Shown in pieces: positions 15,373-23,734 of a stretch of DNA of 39,413 nt. Positions within the stretch are counted from its first letter, which is position 1. Each line of letters opens with the position of its first letter. The stretch comes from CAUZEO01 sp963578625 (lineage in GTDB: Bacteria; Verrucomicrobiota; Kiritimatiellia; SLOV01), in assembly GCA_963578625.1 (NCBI GenBank), contig CAUZEO010000009.1:1-39413 (forward strand), in the 5' to 3' direction. The position numbers were made by a program, and so were the translations under genes. The notes beneath the pieces were generated by a model. That model did no database searches and was not told the DNA's origin. It saw nothing but the letters and a program-made list of their open reading frames with translations.

Positions 15373-16137
15373 ATGGTAACAAAGGAACACTCGCGAGACT
15401 CGTGGGAGCGTACCCGCTCCCACAAGGCCGTACACGGTTTTACCCTCATCGAGCTGTTGGTGGTGATTGCGATCATCGCGGTGCTGGCGGCGTTGTTGGT
15501 GCCGGCCCTGCGCGAGGCCACTGAAAAGGCTCGCAGGACAGCCTGCGCCAGCAACCTCAGGCAGCAAGCCGTGGCACTTATACAATACACGAATGACCAC
15601 GACGGGCGGTTTCCCATGCTCGGAGGCGTCCTGGACATTTATAATCTGGGATTTTGCTACGGTGGCAAACAAGGGGCATACACAGGATACGATGATGAAA
15701 AGACCTGGGCGCCCCTCAATCCCTATGTCGGTTGGACCGGGGCTGCCGCTCAGAACTCGACGGGCGCGCTTGACGTTTTCCGCTGTCCGTCCGACCGCCT
15801 TCTTAACGCAGGCAACCTGAACAGCTGGCACTTCCGCGGGACCAGCTACCGCTACAATGCCCTGGCGAATAACAATGGTCTCGTCCCCCCTCGTGGACTC
15901 GCTCATGTCCCGGTCTCCCAGGTGGGCAATCCGACCGAGTGTATCGCCATCGGGGAGATAGCGATCCTCCGATATTGGAAAAATTCCTGGGAGCCTTGGG
16001 CTCTGGCATATCACAATGAAGACAATGAGCCCTGGGTCAACGCCTCTTTCGTAGACGGCCACACCAGCTACATCCTCATCACCAGAAACAACCCGGACTA
16101 CCAGAATGGCGATGGCTGGTCACACCTCCCCAAGTAA
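15373..16137 (+). CDS. Pseudopilin-like protein with H-X-DG C-terminal motif
   Basis: The product has 254 residues. ATG at 15373 was chosen because AAGGA lies about 7 bases upstream and the broken copy at 12343 is conserved from this region; the frame is open from 15322. The leader MVTKEHSRDSWERTRSHKAVHG precedes FTLIELLVVIAIIAVLAALL, and cleavage would fall between Gly and Phe. The body has CASNLRQQAVALIQY and PSDRLLN. Near the end YHNEDNEPWVNASFVDGHTS is a version of the prepilin-associated H-X9-DG motif, here with 13 residues between His and Asp. Such proteins are exported through the type II/IV pilin route, but most have no known function. The glycosidase-like gene at 16170 follows 32 bases downstream and is likely co-transcribed. 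Confidence 0.9.
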   Translation: MVTKEHSRDSWERTRSHKAVHGFTLIELLVVIAIIAVLAALLVPALREATEKARRTACASNLRQQAVALIQYTNDHDGRFPMLGGVLDIYNLGFCYGGKQGAYTGYDDEKTWAPLNPYVGWTGAAAQNSTGALDVFRCPSDRLLNAGNLNSWHFRGTSYRYNALANNNGLVPPRGLAHVPVSQVGNPTECIAIGEIAILRYWKNSWEPWALAYHNEDNEPWVNASFVDGHTSYILITRNNPDYQNGDGWSHLPK

Positions 16138-16169
16138 ATCTATGTCCTCCGAGAACGAGGTGAAGTGAC

Positions 16170-19100
16170 TTGTTGACGATCCGACGCATTGTCCTGGCGA
16201 CCGTGGTGGTCGTCGCGGTTGCGGCCCCGGTCCGGCCGGCCTCCGCTCACGGCCGGCTGAAGTCCGGCGAGGAGGCCCAATTCACCATTCCGCGGATGAC
16301 CGCGGCGCCGGACATCGACGGCACGATCGATGCGGCGGAATGGAAGGACGCGGCGGCCGTCAGCGGGGTCGTGGCCTACGACAATGATGTGCTGATTCCG
16401 CGCCCGACGACCTTCTTCTTCGCCTGGGACCCGCAGCACTTCTATTTCGCTTGCCGGACCTACGTGCGGCCCAACTACAAGCCCAACATCCCGGAGGGGC
16501 GCAGCGAGGGCAAGGCCTACTGCTACGACGACGGATTGGAGTTGATCTTCAAGCCCTATGGCAAAAACGTCGACGCAGGCAGGGAGGATATGGCGTACCG
16601 GATGTTCCTGAATTGCCTCGGTTACATGGGCGACCTGACGCGCCTGGCCGTCGGCCAGCAGATCAAGAACTGGCAGCCCAACTTCCGCCGGGCCGTGCGC
16701 CTGACCGAGCCCGGCACCGCACCCGACGGCGGTTCCTGGTGGGAACTGGAAGTCAGCACGAGCCTGGACGATTTCGAGCTGGTCGGACCGCACCAGGCCG
16801 GGGACACATGGCGGCTGATGTGCGTGTTCAATCACATGCCGATATTCATTCAGCCGCGTCTGCCGGCCATCGGCAGTTTCTTCACCCCGGAAGGCAAGTG
16901 CCTGGCAACGCTGGTCGAGAATACGCCTGTGGTCAAGATGACGATGGACTCGCTCAGTAACCTCGCCTCCGATGGCACCGCGGCCCTGGTTGTCTCGGCG
17001 TACAACCCCACCCCGCAGCACCAGACCATGAAGGTGGACGTCGACGTCGCCGGCAAGATCGTCAAGAGCGAGACGCTCGAGCTTCCGGCCGGCGAGGAGC
17101 GGGCTCTCACGCTCAACGAGAAGCTGCCCGAAGACGTGAAGAAAGGCGAGTTCACCGTGCGCGCTACGTACGGAAAGACCTCCCTGCTGGCTTACAGGGC
17201 GTTTTTCGAGGTAGGGCGCTTCAACGACATGCTAGAGAAGGTCGAGCCGCCCGACCCGGACAAGTTTGAGTTTACGACCCGATTCAACCCGGTGAGCAAC
17301 CGTCTGCTGGTCAAGGCCGACACCTACCGCCTGCCTGATCCCGAAGCCGCCAGGGAACTGGTCTATACCGTACGGCCCGAGAACGGCGGTGACCCCGTCG
17401 CGGAAGGACGGATCCGCACCAACATCGAGTGGTACATCCAGGACATCCTCGGCCTGCCGAAGCTGACCCCGGGCGAATATACGGTTTCCGGTGAACTCGT
17501 GCTCCAGGACGGAACACGGCTGGGCCCGATCGAAAAGAAGTTTGCGAAGAAGGACGAGGCCGCCGCCTTCCCACACTGGTGGGGAAAGAAGTTTGGGGAT
17601 ATCGAGCGGGTCTTGCCGCCGTATACCGCCCTTCGGGCGGTCGAGGTTTCAGGAAAGACGAAGGCGGAACAGAAGGCTCCTCCTGACACCCGAAACCTGC
17701 CTGCCCGCGGTAGCCCGGAGGGCGAAGTAGGGAAACCTGAAACCTATTCGGGGTTCGCGCTGCTCGGCCGTGAATATGCCTTCGATGCACTTGGTTTGCC
17801 TCGAGCAATCTCCTCCCGCGGCGAGGCGGTGCTGGCTGCGCCGGCACGCATTGTCGTGACGGTCGATGGAAAGGAGAACGTCATTCCCGTGGGCGCGCCG
17901 GAGATTGTCGAGAAGACAGACTGGCGAGTGCAGTTCGAGGGAAAGGCGAAAGGCGCCGGCGTCTACTTCGAGGCCCGCGGCTGGCTGGAGCAGGACGGGC
18001 TGGTCTACGTTGATCTGACCTATGGACCCGCCGGCACGCAACCGGTCAAAGTGGATGCCCTGCGGATCGAGTATCCCCTGAGCGAGTTCGACGCGGACTG
18101 TCTGCTGTGCATCGGGCCGGGCAACAACTACTCCAGCAAGACAACGATGTTCATTCCCGACGACAAGCAGGGGCTCCTGTGGTCCACGCTCGATCCGGGC
18201 CGGAGCGGGAGCCAGATGACCATCGGCTCGTTCTACCCCACGGTCTGGATTGGAAACGACCGCCGCGGATTTCTCTGGTGGGCGGATAGCGATAGGGGAT
18301 GGGTGCAGGAGAATGAGGTCCCTGCGCACGAGGCGCTTCGCGCCGAGGTGTCAGGTGCCAGGTTTCAGGTGTCAGGCGAGACGACAGCGGGACCCAAGAA
18401 TCTTCCTGACACCCGAAACCTGACACCTGAAACCTGTATCCTCTTCCGCAACAACATCGTCGCCAAGCCGACGGAGCTCTCCGTGCCCCGCACGATCTCC
18501 TTCTCCTACATCGCCACGCCGTTCAAGCCGCTTCCCAAGGGCTGGCGGACGACGCTGGCGAGCACCGACGGCACGTTCTTCGAGCCGTTCCATGCGATGA
18601 AGGGCATTACCGACCCGGCGACCGGCGAGAAAATCTCGGGCGGCGTAGCGCGCAACTGGATCCATCCCAACTCCCGGCACATCGAGTACTGGGACAAGGA
18701 GTGGGCCGAGTGGAAGAAGGGCGCCGACGCGGCGGTGGCAGCCAAGCTGCCGTGGGACCCCTGGGAGGCGCGGCACGGGGTGAACTTTGCCCACAACTCG
18801 TTCCAGATCATGGGCTACGGAACAGAGACCGGACGCAAGGATGCCATCGATTACTTCGGCGAGGAGTGGCACGACACCTGGTGGGAAACCCACAACGAGA
18901 CCATGCTCGATCACCTCATGTGGCTCTTTGATCTGGCCTTCAGCAAGGGCGGACTGCGGAGCACCTACTGGGACCTGGCCTTCCCGATCCCGTTCCACAG
19001 CGAGTTGTCGGGGCTGGCCTACCGGCTGCCGGACGGCCGGACCCAGCCCGGCTACAACGGCTGGAACATCCGGCGCTTTCACATGCGCCTGTGGGCCCTG

Positions 19101-19835
19101 CAGGACAAGTACGGCCTGAACCCCGGCGCGGTCGAACAGCATGCGACGCACGCCTATCTTATGGTGTCGCTGCCCTGGGTGGACTCGGTCCTCGATGGGG
19201 AGCGTGCCTGGAACCTGGACACCAGCGACTACGACTGGGTCGACTACTATCCCCCGGCGCAGATCCGGTCCATGGCGGTTGCCCACAACTGGGGCGTGGC
19301 GGTCAACTGGATCGGCATCGTCAAATCGCAGTCGGTCGAGAAGATCCATCGCGCCAAGCGCGCCCAGGCGGAGTACCTCTGGATGCACGACGCGTGGTTT
19401 CAACCCTCGCTGACCAACCAGATGGGAGGGGAGGAGTACAAGACCTTTCCCCGCGAGCTCCTCACCATGCCGGACCCGGTCCTGGACTGGGGACTCAACG
19501 GCGAAAACGTGGAGTATCATCCCTACTGGCGCAACCCCTACGCCGTCTGCGAGGACAAGGACGTGCTGGTGTCCCTGTGGCGCATCGGCGACGACCGCGT
19601 GCTGATCGGCGTCTTCAACCACGACAACAAGAACACGAAGGACGTGAGCGTGTCGGTCGACCTGGACAAGCTCGGCCTGGTGCCGGAGTTGATCTGGCAG
19701 GAGTTCATCCGAATCCGCGATCTCTACAAGCGTCCCGACACACCCCGCACCAGCCTCGACTTCCACGCCCGCGTCCTGAACGTAAAGGAACTCGCACCGC
19801 ACGAGGGGCGGTTTGTCGGGATTCGAAGGTACTGA
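16170..19835 (+). CDS. Large secreted DUF6067-like protein with CBM9-like N-terminal domain
   Basis: The product has 1221 residues. The proposed start is TTG at 16170, with GAGG about 10 bases upstream; a signal peptide follows (VLATVVVVAVAAPVRPASA). Residues about 40-240 resemble a family 9 carbohydrate-binding/DOMON-like domain (APDIDGTIDAAEWKDAA, TFFFAWDPQHFYFACRTYV, WWELEVSTSL). A beta-rich spacer follows, then a DUF6067-like region from about 650 (GPGNNYSSKTTMFIPD, SFYPTVWIGNDRRGFLWWAD) leading into a barrel-like C-terminal half (WDKEWAEW, GYGTETGRKDAI, NIRRFHMRLWALQDKYG, SDYDWVDYYPP). It is probably a glycoside hydrolase or glycan-binding protein acting outside the cytoplasm. Oddly, residues about 492-526 and 726-756 are encoded by palindromic repeats inserted in frame. 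Family names are from pattern memory. Confidence 0.8.
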   Translation: MLTIRRIVLATVVVVAVAAPVRPASAHGRLKSGEEAQFTIPRMTAAPDIDGTIDAAEWKDAAAVSGVVAYDNDVLIPRPTTFFFAWDPQHFYFACRTYVRPNYKPNIPEGRSEGKAYCYDDGLELIFKPYGKNVDAGREDMAYRMFLNCLGYMGDLTRLAVGQQIKNWQPNFRRAVRLTEPGTAPDGGSWWELEVSTSLDDFELVGPHQAGDTWRLMCVFNHMPIFIQPRLPAIGSFFTPEGKCLATLVENTPVVKMTMDSLSNLASDGTAALVVSAYNPTPQHQTMKVDVDVAGKIVKSETLELPAGEERALTLNEKLPEDVKKGEFTVRATYGKTSLLAYRAFFEVGRFNDMLEKVEPPDPDKFEFTTRFNPVSNRLLVKADTYRLPDPEAARELVYTVRPENGGDPVAEGRIRTNIEWYIQDILGLPKLTPGEYTVSGELVLQDGTRLGPIEKKFAKKDEAAAFPHWWGKKFGDIERVLPPYTALRAVEVSGKTKAEQKAPPDTRNLPARGSPEGEVGKPETYSGFALLGREYAFDALGLPRAISSRGEAVLAAPARIVVTVDGKENVIPVGAPEIVEKTDWRVQFEGKAKGAGVYFEARGWLEQDGLVYVDLTYGPAGTQPVKVDALRIEYPLSEFDADCLLCIGPGNNYSSKTTMFIPDDKQGLLWSTLDPGRSGSQMTIGSFYPTVWIGNDRRGFLWWADSDRGWVQENEVPAHEALRAEVSGARFQVSGETTAGPKNLPDTRNLTPETCILFRNNIVAKPTELSVPRTISFSYIATPFKPLPKGWRTTLASTDGTFFEPFHAMKGITDPATGEKISGGVARNWIHPNSRHIEYWDKEWAEWKKGADAAVAAKLPWDPWEARHGVNFAHNSFQIMGYGTETGRKDAIDYFGEEWHDTWWETHNETMLDHLMWLFDLAFSKGGLRSTYWDLAFPIPFHSELSGLAYRLPDGRTQPGYNGWNIRRFHMRLWALQDKYGLNPGAVEQHATHAYLMVSLPWVDSVLDGERAWNLDTSDYDWVDYYPPAQIRSMAVAHNWGVAVNWIGIVKSQSVEKIHRAKRAQAEYLWMHDAWFQPSLTNQMGGEEYKTFPRELLTMPDPVLDWGLNGENVEYHPYWRNPYAVCEDKDVLVSLWRIGDDRVLIGVFNHDNKNTKDVSVSVDLDKLGLVPELIWQEFIRIRDLYKRPDTPRTSLDFHARVLNVKELAPHEGRFVGIRRY
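17643..17746 (+). repeat. Palindromic repeat inserted in frame in a CDS, copy 1
   Basis: GAGGTTTCAGG at 17643-17653 pairs with CCTGAAACCT at 17736-17745. Between them lies CCTGACACCCGAAACCTG (17682-17699), an exact 18-base match to 18405-18422. A second repeat (17700-17727, CCTGCCCGCGGTAGCC and GGAGGGCGAAG) is nested inside and recurs with one difference in intergenic DNA at 23389-23416. The insert length keeps the host frame and encodes EVSG ... PDTRNL ... PET. Confidence 0.8.
18345..18436 (+). repeat. Palindromic repeat inserted in frame in a CDS, copy 2
   Basis: The 25-base arm at 18352-18376 (CAGGTGCCAGGTTTCAGG and so on) pairs with 18405-18429 with only two mismatches, around a 28-base loop. 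Short units GGTGTCAGG and CCTGAAACC recur in and beside the arms. The insert encodes EVSGARFQVSG ... PDTRNLTPET, the same frame and peptide theme as copy 1, and the DUF6067-like protein continues normally on both sides. Confidence 0.85.
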
Positions 19836-19872
19836 TGTGCGCTGATGGTCAAACAATGAGCCGAATCCAAAA

Positions 19873-19960
19873 CTCGTCAACCGTTCTCGGCGCCGACATC
19901 GTCAACCGAGAGATCGATTGGCAACACGGTCCGGTTGACGAGAACGGCGACGAGAACGGA
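19873..19960. repeat. GAGAACGG-type inverted repeat before the 937-residue gene
   Basis: CTCGTCAACCG (19873-19883) is perfectly inverted at 19932-19942 (CGGTTGACGAG). Direct copies of GACGAGAACGG follow at 19938-19948 and 19950-19960. The 16-mer TCGTCAACCGTTCTCG at 19874-19889 recurs exactly at 23169-23184, and a related structure lies at 37580-37640. The element ends only a few bases before the ATG at 19966, so it forms the leader of the next gene. Confidence 0.7.
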
Positions 19961-19965
19961 CCACG

Positions 19966-22779
19966 ATGAGAGGAGAAACGTTACAGATACGGCGATGGGG
20001 GCTGCCCATCCTGACCGCACTGATTTCCTTTTCCCCGTTCGTCGCGCATGCAGCGCCCGCGTTCAACGTGGACGGCCGCCGGGTGGAAGTGAAGACGGAG
20101 CGGTACCGCGCGGTGGTGGACGGCCTTGCCGTCGTTTCCATCGAGAACCGCCTGACGGGCGAGATCTATGCGCGGCCCGGCGAGAATGGAACCAGCGCCT
20201 CGCTGGCGGAGATGCTAGGCGACCAGGGCGTTCTGGTTGAAACGACGGAACCGGATGTCCCGGGACACCGATATGGTCTGAGCGACGCGACGCGTTTGGA
20301 ATCGAAGATCGAAGACGACCGCGTGGTGATGACCTACTTCGGGCTCCAATACGGTGCCGGCGAGGATGCGCGGTTCGAGGAGTCGATTTCGATCACACTG
20401 TCGATCGCCGTCGATCCTGCCAACGACGACCTGGTCATTACCCCGTCGGTGCGCGCCCGATTCGAATCGGTCCCTGGTGAGCGTGGTCCCGGTGTGCGGC
20501 GAATGTCGCTACACGTGATGAATCTTGCACAGGATCTGAAAATGATCCTGCCCGTCGGTGAAGGCCATGCCTGGACGGCAGCAACGAAATTGGATCAGCT
20601 TATGGCCAAGGCCCAACGTTGGGACTGGCCGATGAACTGGGAGGCCGGCCTGATCATCGCCGAGGGCAAAGAGGGATGCCTCGGCATCTGGGCCGACGAA
20701 CCGAAGCTCGACTACGGCTGCCATCTCGCATTGGGGCGAAGCCGGGGGGCATGGAACCTGGGATTCGATTACGAAACCACGGACATCATTCACCGCTGCG
20801 ATCGTATTGAGAATGCGTCCTGGCGCATCAACGTGTTCAAGGGCTACTGGATCAAGGCGGCGGAACGCTACGTTCAACAGATGGAAGAGCAGTGGAACAT
20901 GACTCCGTTGGCGGAGAAGTCCCCGGAATGGGCTGGCCATGTTCGAATCTTCCTGCCCGCCATGCCGAGCCCGCGGACGGCCCGGCGTTACGCCGAGCTT
21001 CTACCGGAGGACGCCGTCGGAATCATGACCGGGCAGGGCTGGGCGGCGGGTTACGCCGGTCATGACGGCTTTACGAACAAGACCTGCATCACGGAAGGCT
21101 GGTGGCCGAACTATCCCTTCGACAACCCGACCCGCTACGAGGCGCGCCCCCACATCCCGGAAATCTTCACGGGCATCGAGGAGGCGGGTGCGCATGTGTT
21201 TCCCTATACCGCACCGCTCCACATTTACGACGATCATCCGTTGAAGAAAAAGATAAACTATCGCGCGAATTGGGCCTTTCGGGTTTTTCAGAACCTCTAC
21301 ATCGAGCAATGCGTGGACCTGGTCGATCGCTACGGCGTGTCCGGTATCTACGAAGACGTTTCCTGGGTCCACAAGCGCCATGCGGACGGCCAATCGGCAA
21401 GCCATAACGTCTTTAACGGTGCCGTGCGCATGCGCGAGATGTTTCGGGAGGCCCTGCCCAACGTCGCCATGATGGGTGAGCGAAACAATGAACTAACCGC
21501 GCGCAGCCACAACTTCGCGCTCTGCTGGATTGTCGAGCCACACGCCACTCGTCACCCGATATGCGGATACCTTTTCAATCGTTTCATCGTCCGCTGGAAC
21601 CTGGGTTCACGCCTCGAGAGCTACGACGACGAAGACATTTCGGGTTTCACCTGTACCGTCTGGCCGGACAATTTTGACGAGAACCCCATGCAGGAAGCGC
21701 GCATGATGCGAAAACGCGGGTTGGTCTTCGCCCGCGAGCAGTTGAACAGCCACTGGCCGGAGACATGGGATCCGGAGGTAATGCACTACTTCAAGGGCAG
21801 GGACGGCGCCGAGTACCGGTTCGTGCGCGATCGCGGCACCCGGTTCGTGAAAATGAACGGGACGGAGATGGAGACGATCTATTGGCGCCTGCGCGGGGTC
21901 GGCGAAGTCACGGCCCCGGGCGTCGGCATCGAGGGCTGGGTCGGGTACGACGGCGACCGGATCATCGGCCTGAACCCGCATGCCCCGCTCTACGTGACCG
22001 TCGAAGGGATCGAACGGCCGCCCGCGGTCATCTGCGGCCTGCCCGAAGGCTTTGCCCTGCACCGCACGCTGATCCGCGACGGATTCTGGGCCGCGAGCAT
22101 CGATAAGGTGGAAAAGCTCAAGGAGCTCCCCCCTCCGGACGCGCCAACTCCCGAGACGGAACGTGCTGCCACAACACTGCGCGTGCGCGCGGACCGGCCG
22201 GTGTCGTTTCTCGGTGCCGAATCGGTGCGTGAGATCGCCGGGAACGAATACGAGATTTCGGTCAAGCTGCCCGGGGGCATTGCCTGCGCCTGGGCGAGTC
22301 CATCTGCCGTCGAGGCGGAACATCGTATTGGCTCATTGCCTGCGGTCTGTTCGATACACGGGCGCGCGACCGGATTGATCTCCGGCACGCGCGATGTCGA
22401 CCTGGCTCCCGGTGGATTCAGTCAACCGTGGGGCGTTCCTCCGCTAGACGAAACCTCGCTCGCCTGGCTGCTCAAGCTACCGGCGGAACCCGTGCGGCTG
22501 GTACTGCGCTACGGTACCGGTGCCGGCTACGGCGACGGGGCGAACTACATGGTGCGGGTGAACGGACGCGAGATCTGGAAGGCCTACCGGCGACAGATTT
22601 CAGAGGAAGCGGAGAAGGCGGGAGAGAACATCGCCCCGCCCATTGAAGAAGCCGTGATCGACCTCTCCGCGCATGCCGGTCAACCGGTTGTCCTCGAACT
22701 GGCCCTGAACGGAAACCTATTCGGCATCAGCGAAACGACGGAATGGCACGCGCCGCGGCTGGAACCGATCGCGGAATAG
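19966..22779 (+). CDS. Large secreted TIM-barrel protein, glycosidase-like (DUF6259-type pattern)
   Basis: The product has 937 residues. The ATG at 19966 gives a signal peptide (GLPILTALISFSPFVAHAA); no clear ribosome binding site precedes it because repeat DNA fills the leader. Residues about 25-300 are a beta-sandwich (VEVKTERYRAVVDGLAVVSI, NRLTGEIYARPG) typical of the N-terminal domain of large glycosidases. Residues about 320-620 look like a (beta/alpha)8 barrel with AVGIMTGQGWAAGY, HVFPYTAPLHIYDDH, GVSGIYEDVSWV and VAMMGERNNEL; the acids in YEDV and GERNNE are catalytic candidates. The C-terminal 110 residues (LVLRYGTGAGYGDGANYMV) resemble a carbohydrate-binding beta-sandwich. With the preceding gene it forms a pair of exported glycan-active proteins. 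The exact family is uncertain. Confidence 0.75.
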   Translation: MRGETLQIRRWGLPILTALISFSPFVAHAAPAFNVDGRRVEVKTERYRAVVDGLAVVSIENRLTGEIYARPGENGTSASLAEMLGDQGVLVETTEPDVPGHRYGLSDATRLESKIEDDRVVMTYFGLQYGAGEDARFEESISITLSIAVDPANDDLVITPSVRARFESVPGERGPGVRRMSLHVMNLAQDLKMILPVGEGHAWTAATKLDQLMAKAQRWDWPMNWEAGLIIAEGKEGCLGIWADEPKLDYGCHLALGRSRGAWNLGFDYETTDIIHRCDRIENASWRINVFKGYWIKAAERYVQQMEEQWNMTPLAEKSPEWAGHVRIFLPAMPSPRTARRYAELLPEDAVGIMTGQGWAAGYAGHDGFTNKTCITEGWWPNYPFDNPTRYEARPHIPEIFTGIEEAGAHVFPYTAPLHIYDDHPLKKKINYRANWAFRVFQNLYIEQCVDLVDRYGVSGIYEDVSWVHKRHADGQSASHNVFNGAVRMREMFREALPNVAMMGERNNELTARSHNFALCWIVEPHATRHPICGYLFNRFIVRWNLGSRLESYDDEDISGFTCTVWPDNFDENPMQEARMMRKRGLVFAREQLNSHWPETWDPEVMHYFKGRDGAEYRFVRDRGTRFVKMNGTEMETIYWRLRGVGEVTAPGVGIEGWVGYDGDRIIGLNPHAPLYVTVEGIERPPAVICGLPEGFALHRTLIRDGFWAASIDKVEKLKELPPPDAPTPETERAATTLRVRADRPVSFLGAESVREIAGNEYEISVKLPGGIACAWASPSAVEAEHRIGSLPAVCSIHGRATGLISGTRDVDLAPGGFSQPWGVPPLDETSLAWLLKLPAEPVRLVLRYGTGAGYGDGANYMVRVNGREIWKAYRRQISEEAEKAGENIAPPIEEAVIDLSAHAGQPVVLELALNGNLFGISETTEWHAPRLEPIAE

Positions 22780-22892
22780 TCTGCCGTCGGCGTCCTTGTC
22801 TGCCGGGACGTTCCTGGGGCAGGCGCAAATGGATCCGGGTTCAAGAGAGGGTCTGTCCCTGTCGGCTATACAGGGCGGGAGAAGAGGAGAAC

Positions 22893-23096
22893 ATGGCTAA
22901 ACTGACTATTCAGGACATCATTCAGGCTAAGGGAAAGCGGCAGATGCACTACACAGGCGAGATACTGCCGCCGGGAAGTCGGAAAGAGGTGAGTTTCAAC
23001 TTGCAGCCGGAGCGGGAGTTCGGACTGGATGAGGAGATACCTCTCAAGGCCAGGGAAGGCGGTTGGGTGCAGATTGCGGAGGAAGCGAACCACTAA
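22893..23096 (+). CDS. Small hypothetical protein, 67 residues
   Basis: ATG at 22893 has a good ribosome binding site, AGGAG 6 bases upstream. The first 17 residues, MAKLTIQDIIQAKGKRQ, look like the N-terminal 'K-T-x-x-D-I-x-x-x-K-G-K' motif that begins ketopantoate hydroxymethyltransferase (PanB) and similar barrel enzymes, but the following barrel is absent and the rest (GEILPPGSRKEVSFNLQPER) is not recognised. It has no signal peptide. It may be a genuine small protein or a leftover N-terminus joined to unrelated sequence. Confidence 0.5.
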   Translation: MAKLTIQDIIQAKGKRQMHYTGEILPPGSRKEVSFNLQPEREFGLDEEIPLKAREGGWVQIAEEANH

Positions 23097-23168
23097 TTAT
23101 CACTAAGAGGAGGGTCCCATTTCTTCATGATTCTGTGGTCTTGGCACCACAGTAAATGACTTGAAGAA

Positions 23169-23184
23169 TCGTCAACCGTTCTCG
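23169..23184. repeat. TCGTCAACCGTTCTCG 16-mer, second copy
   Basis: This is an exact match to 19874-19889. It is followed by two hairpins: CCCGTTCCACGTG with its partner CACGGG around 23205-23224, and CGCTCCGCAGGAGCG near 23230. All of this is in the gene-free stretch 23097-23538, together with the large inverted repeat at 23284-23470. Confidence 0.7.
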
Positions 23185-23283
23185 CCACGTGAGTCCCGTT
23201 CCACGTGACAACGTGGTCACGGGATCGCCGCTCCGCAGGAGCGAAGACGGGTCCACCGATGAATCGAGGTTCGACGCCAAGCG

Positions 23284-23470
23284 GGTCGGCTAAGTGTATC
23301 CGAGTAAGTGTGTCAATTAAGAGTGCGTTTAAGTGTGCACCTGATAGGCTGTTAGTTGAGCGTTCTTTACACTTCCTCGCACACTTCGCCTGCCCGCCGT
23401 AGCCCGGAGGGCGAAGGCTGGGTCGCAACCCTTAACCAGATACCCTTAAATGAACCGCTTAACCGATTCC
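23284..23470. repeat. TAAGTGT-type intergenic inverted repeat, copy 2
   Basis: The left arm holds GTCGGCTAAGTGTATCCGAG, TAAGTGTGTCAAT, TAAGAGTGCGTT and TAAGTGTGCAC; the right arm (CAACCCTTAACC, AGATACCCTTAAATG, AACCGCTTAACCGATTCC) is the opposite orientation of the same units. Between them sit TACACTTCCTCGCACACTT and the nested hairpin CTTCGCCTGCCCGCC / GGAGGGCGAAG. About 120 bases of it align at roughly 80% with the reverse complement of the copy at 31046-31244. Confidence 0.8.
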
Positions 23471-23538
23471 GGGCACAACCTAACCTCGGGGTCTGACCCG
23501 AATGGCGCTTAGATCCGGAAACTCGAACGAGCGGGAAT

Positions 23539-23730
23539 ATGAGCGAGCAGGAAGCGAAACTCGCCTTGATCGAGATCGGGTTGCAGGAGTTCTGCGAGCG
23601 GTTCCTGCCCGATGAAGCCCTGCCGCACCTGGTTGCGTTGTGGGATGCGGTTGGGGGCTGCAAAAAGTTGAACGTGACCCGCGGCGAAGTGTTCGGTAAG
23701 GATGTTGACATGCGGGAGGGTGTGGCTTAG
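23539..23730 (+). CDS. Small hypothetical protein, 63 residues
   Basis: The ORF starts at ATG 23539 after GAGCGGGAAT, a weak ribosome binding site, and encodes a probably helical acidic peptide (MSEQEAKLALIEIGLQEF, RFLPDEALPHLVALWDAVG). It ends 4 bases before the proposed start of the HEAT-repeat gene, so it could be the first gene of that operon. I do not recognise the family; it could also be a remnant, since it follows a repeat-rich stretch. Confidence 0.45.
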   Translation: MSEQEAKLALIEIGLQEFCERFLPDEALPHLVALWDAVGGCKKLNVTRGEVFGKDVDMREGVA

Positions 23731-23734
23731 TACC

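Noticed and set aside
18372..19880. A 502-codon open frame antisense to the DUF6067-like gene
   Set aside because: It has the composition of a shadow and no motif, and it would lie opposite the most conserved part of the plus-strand protein.
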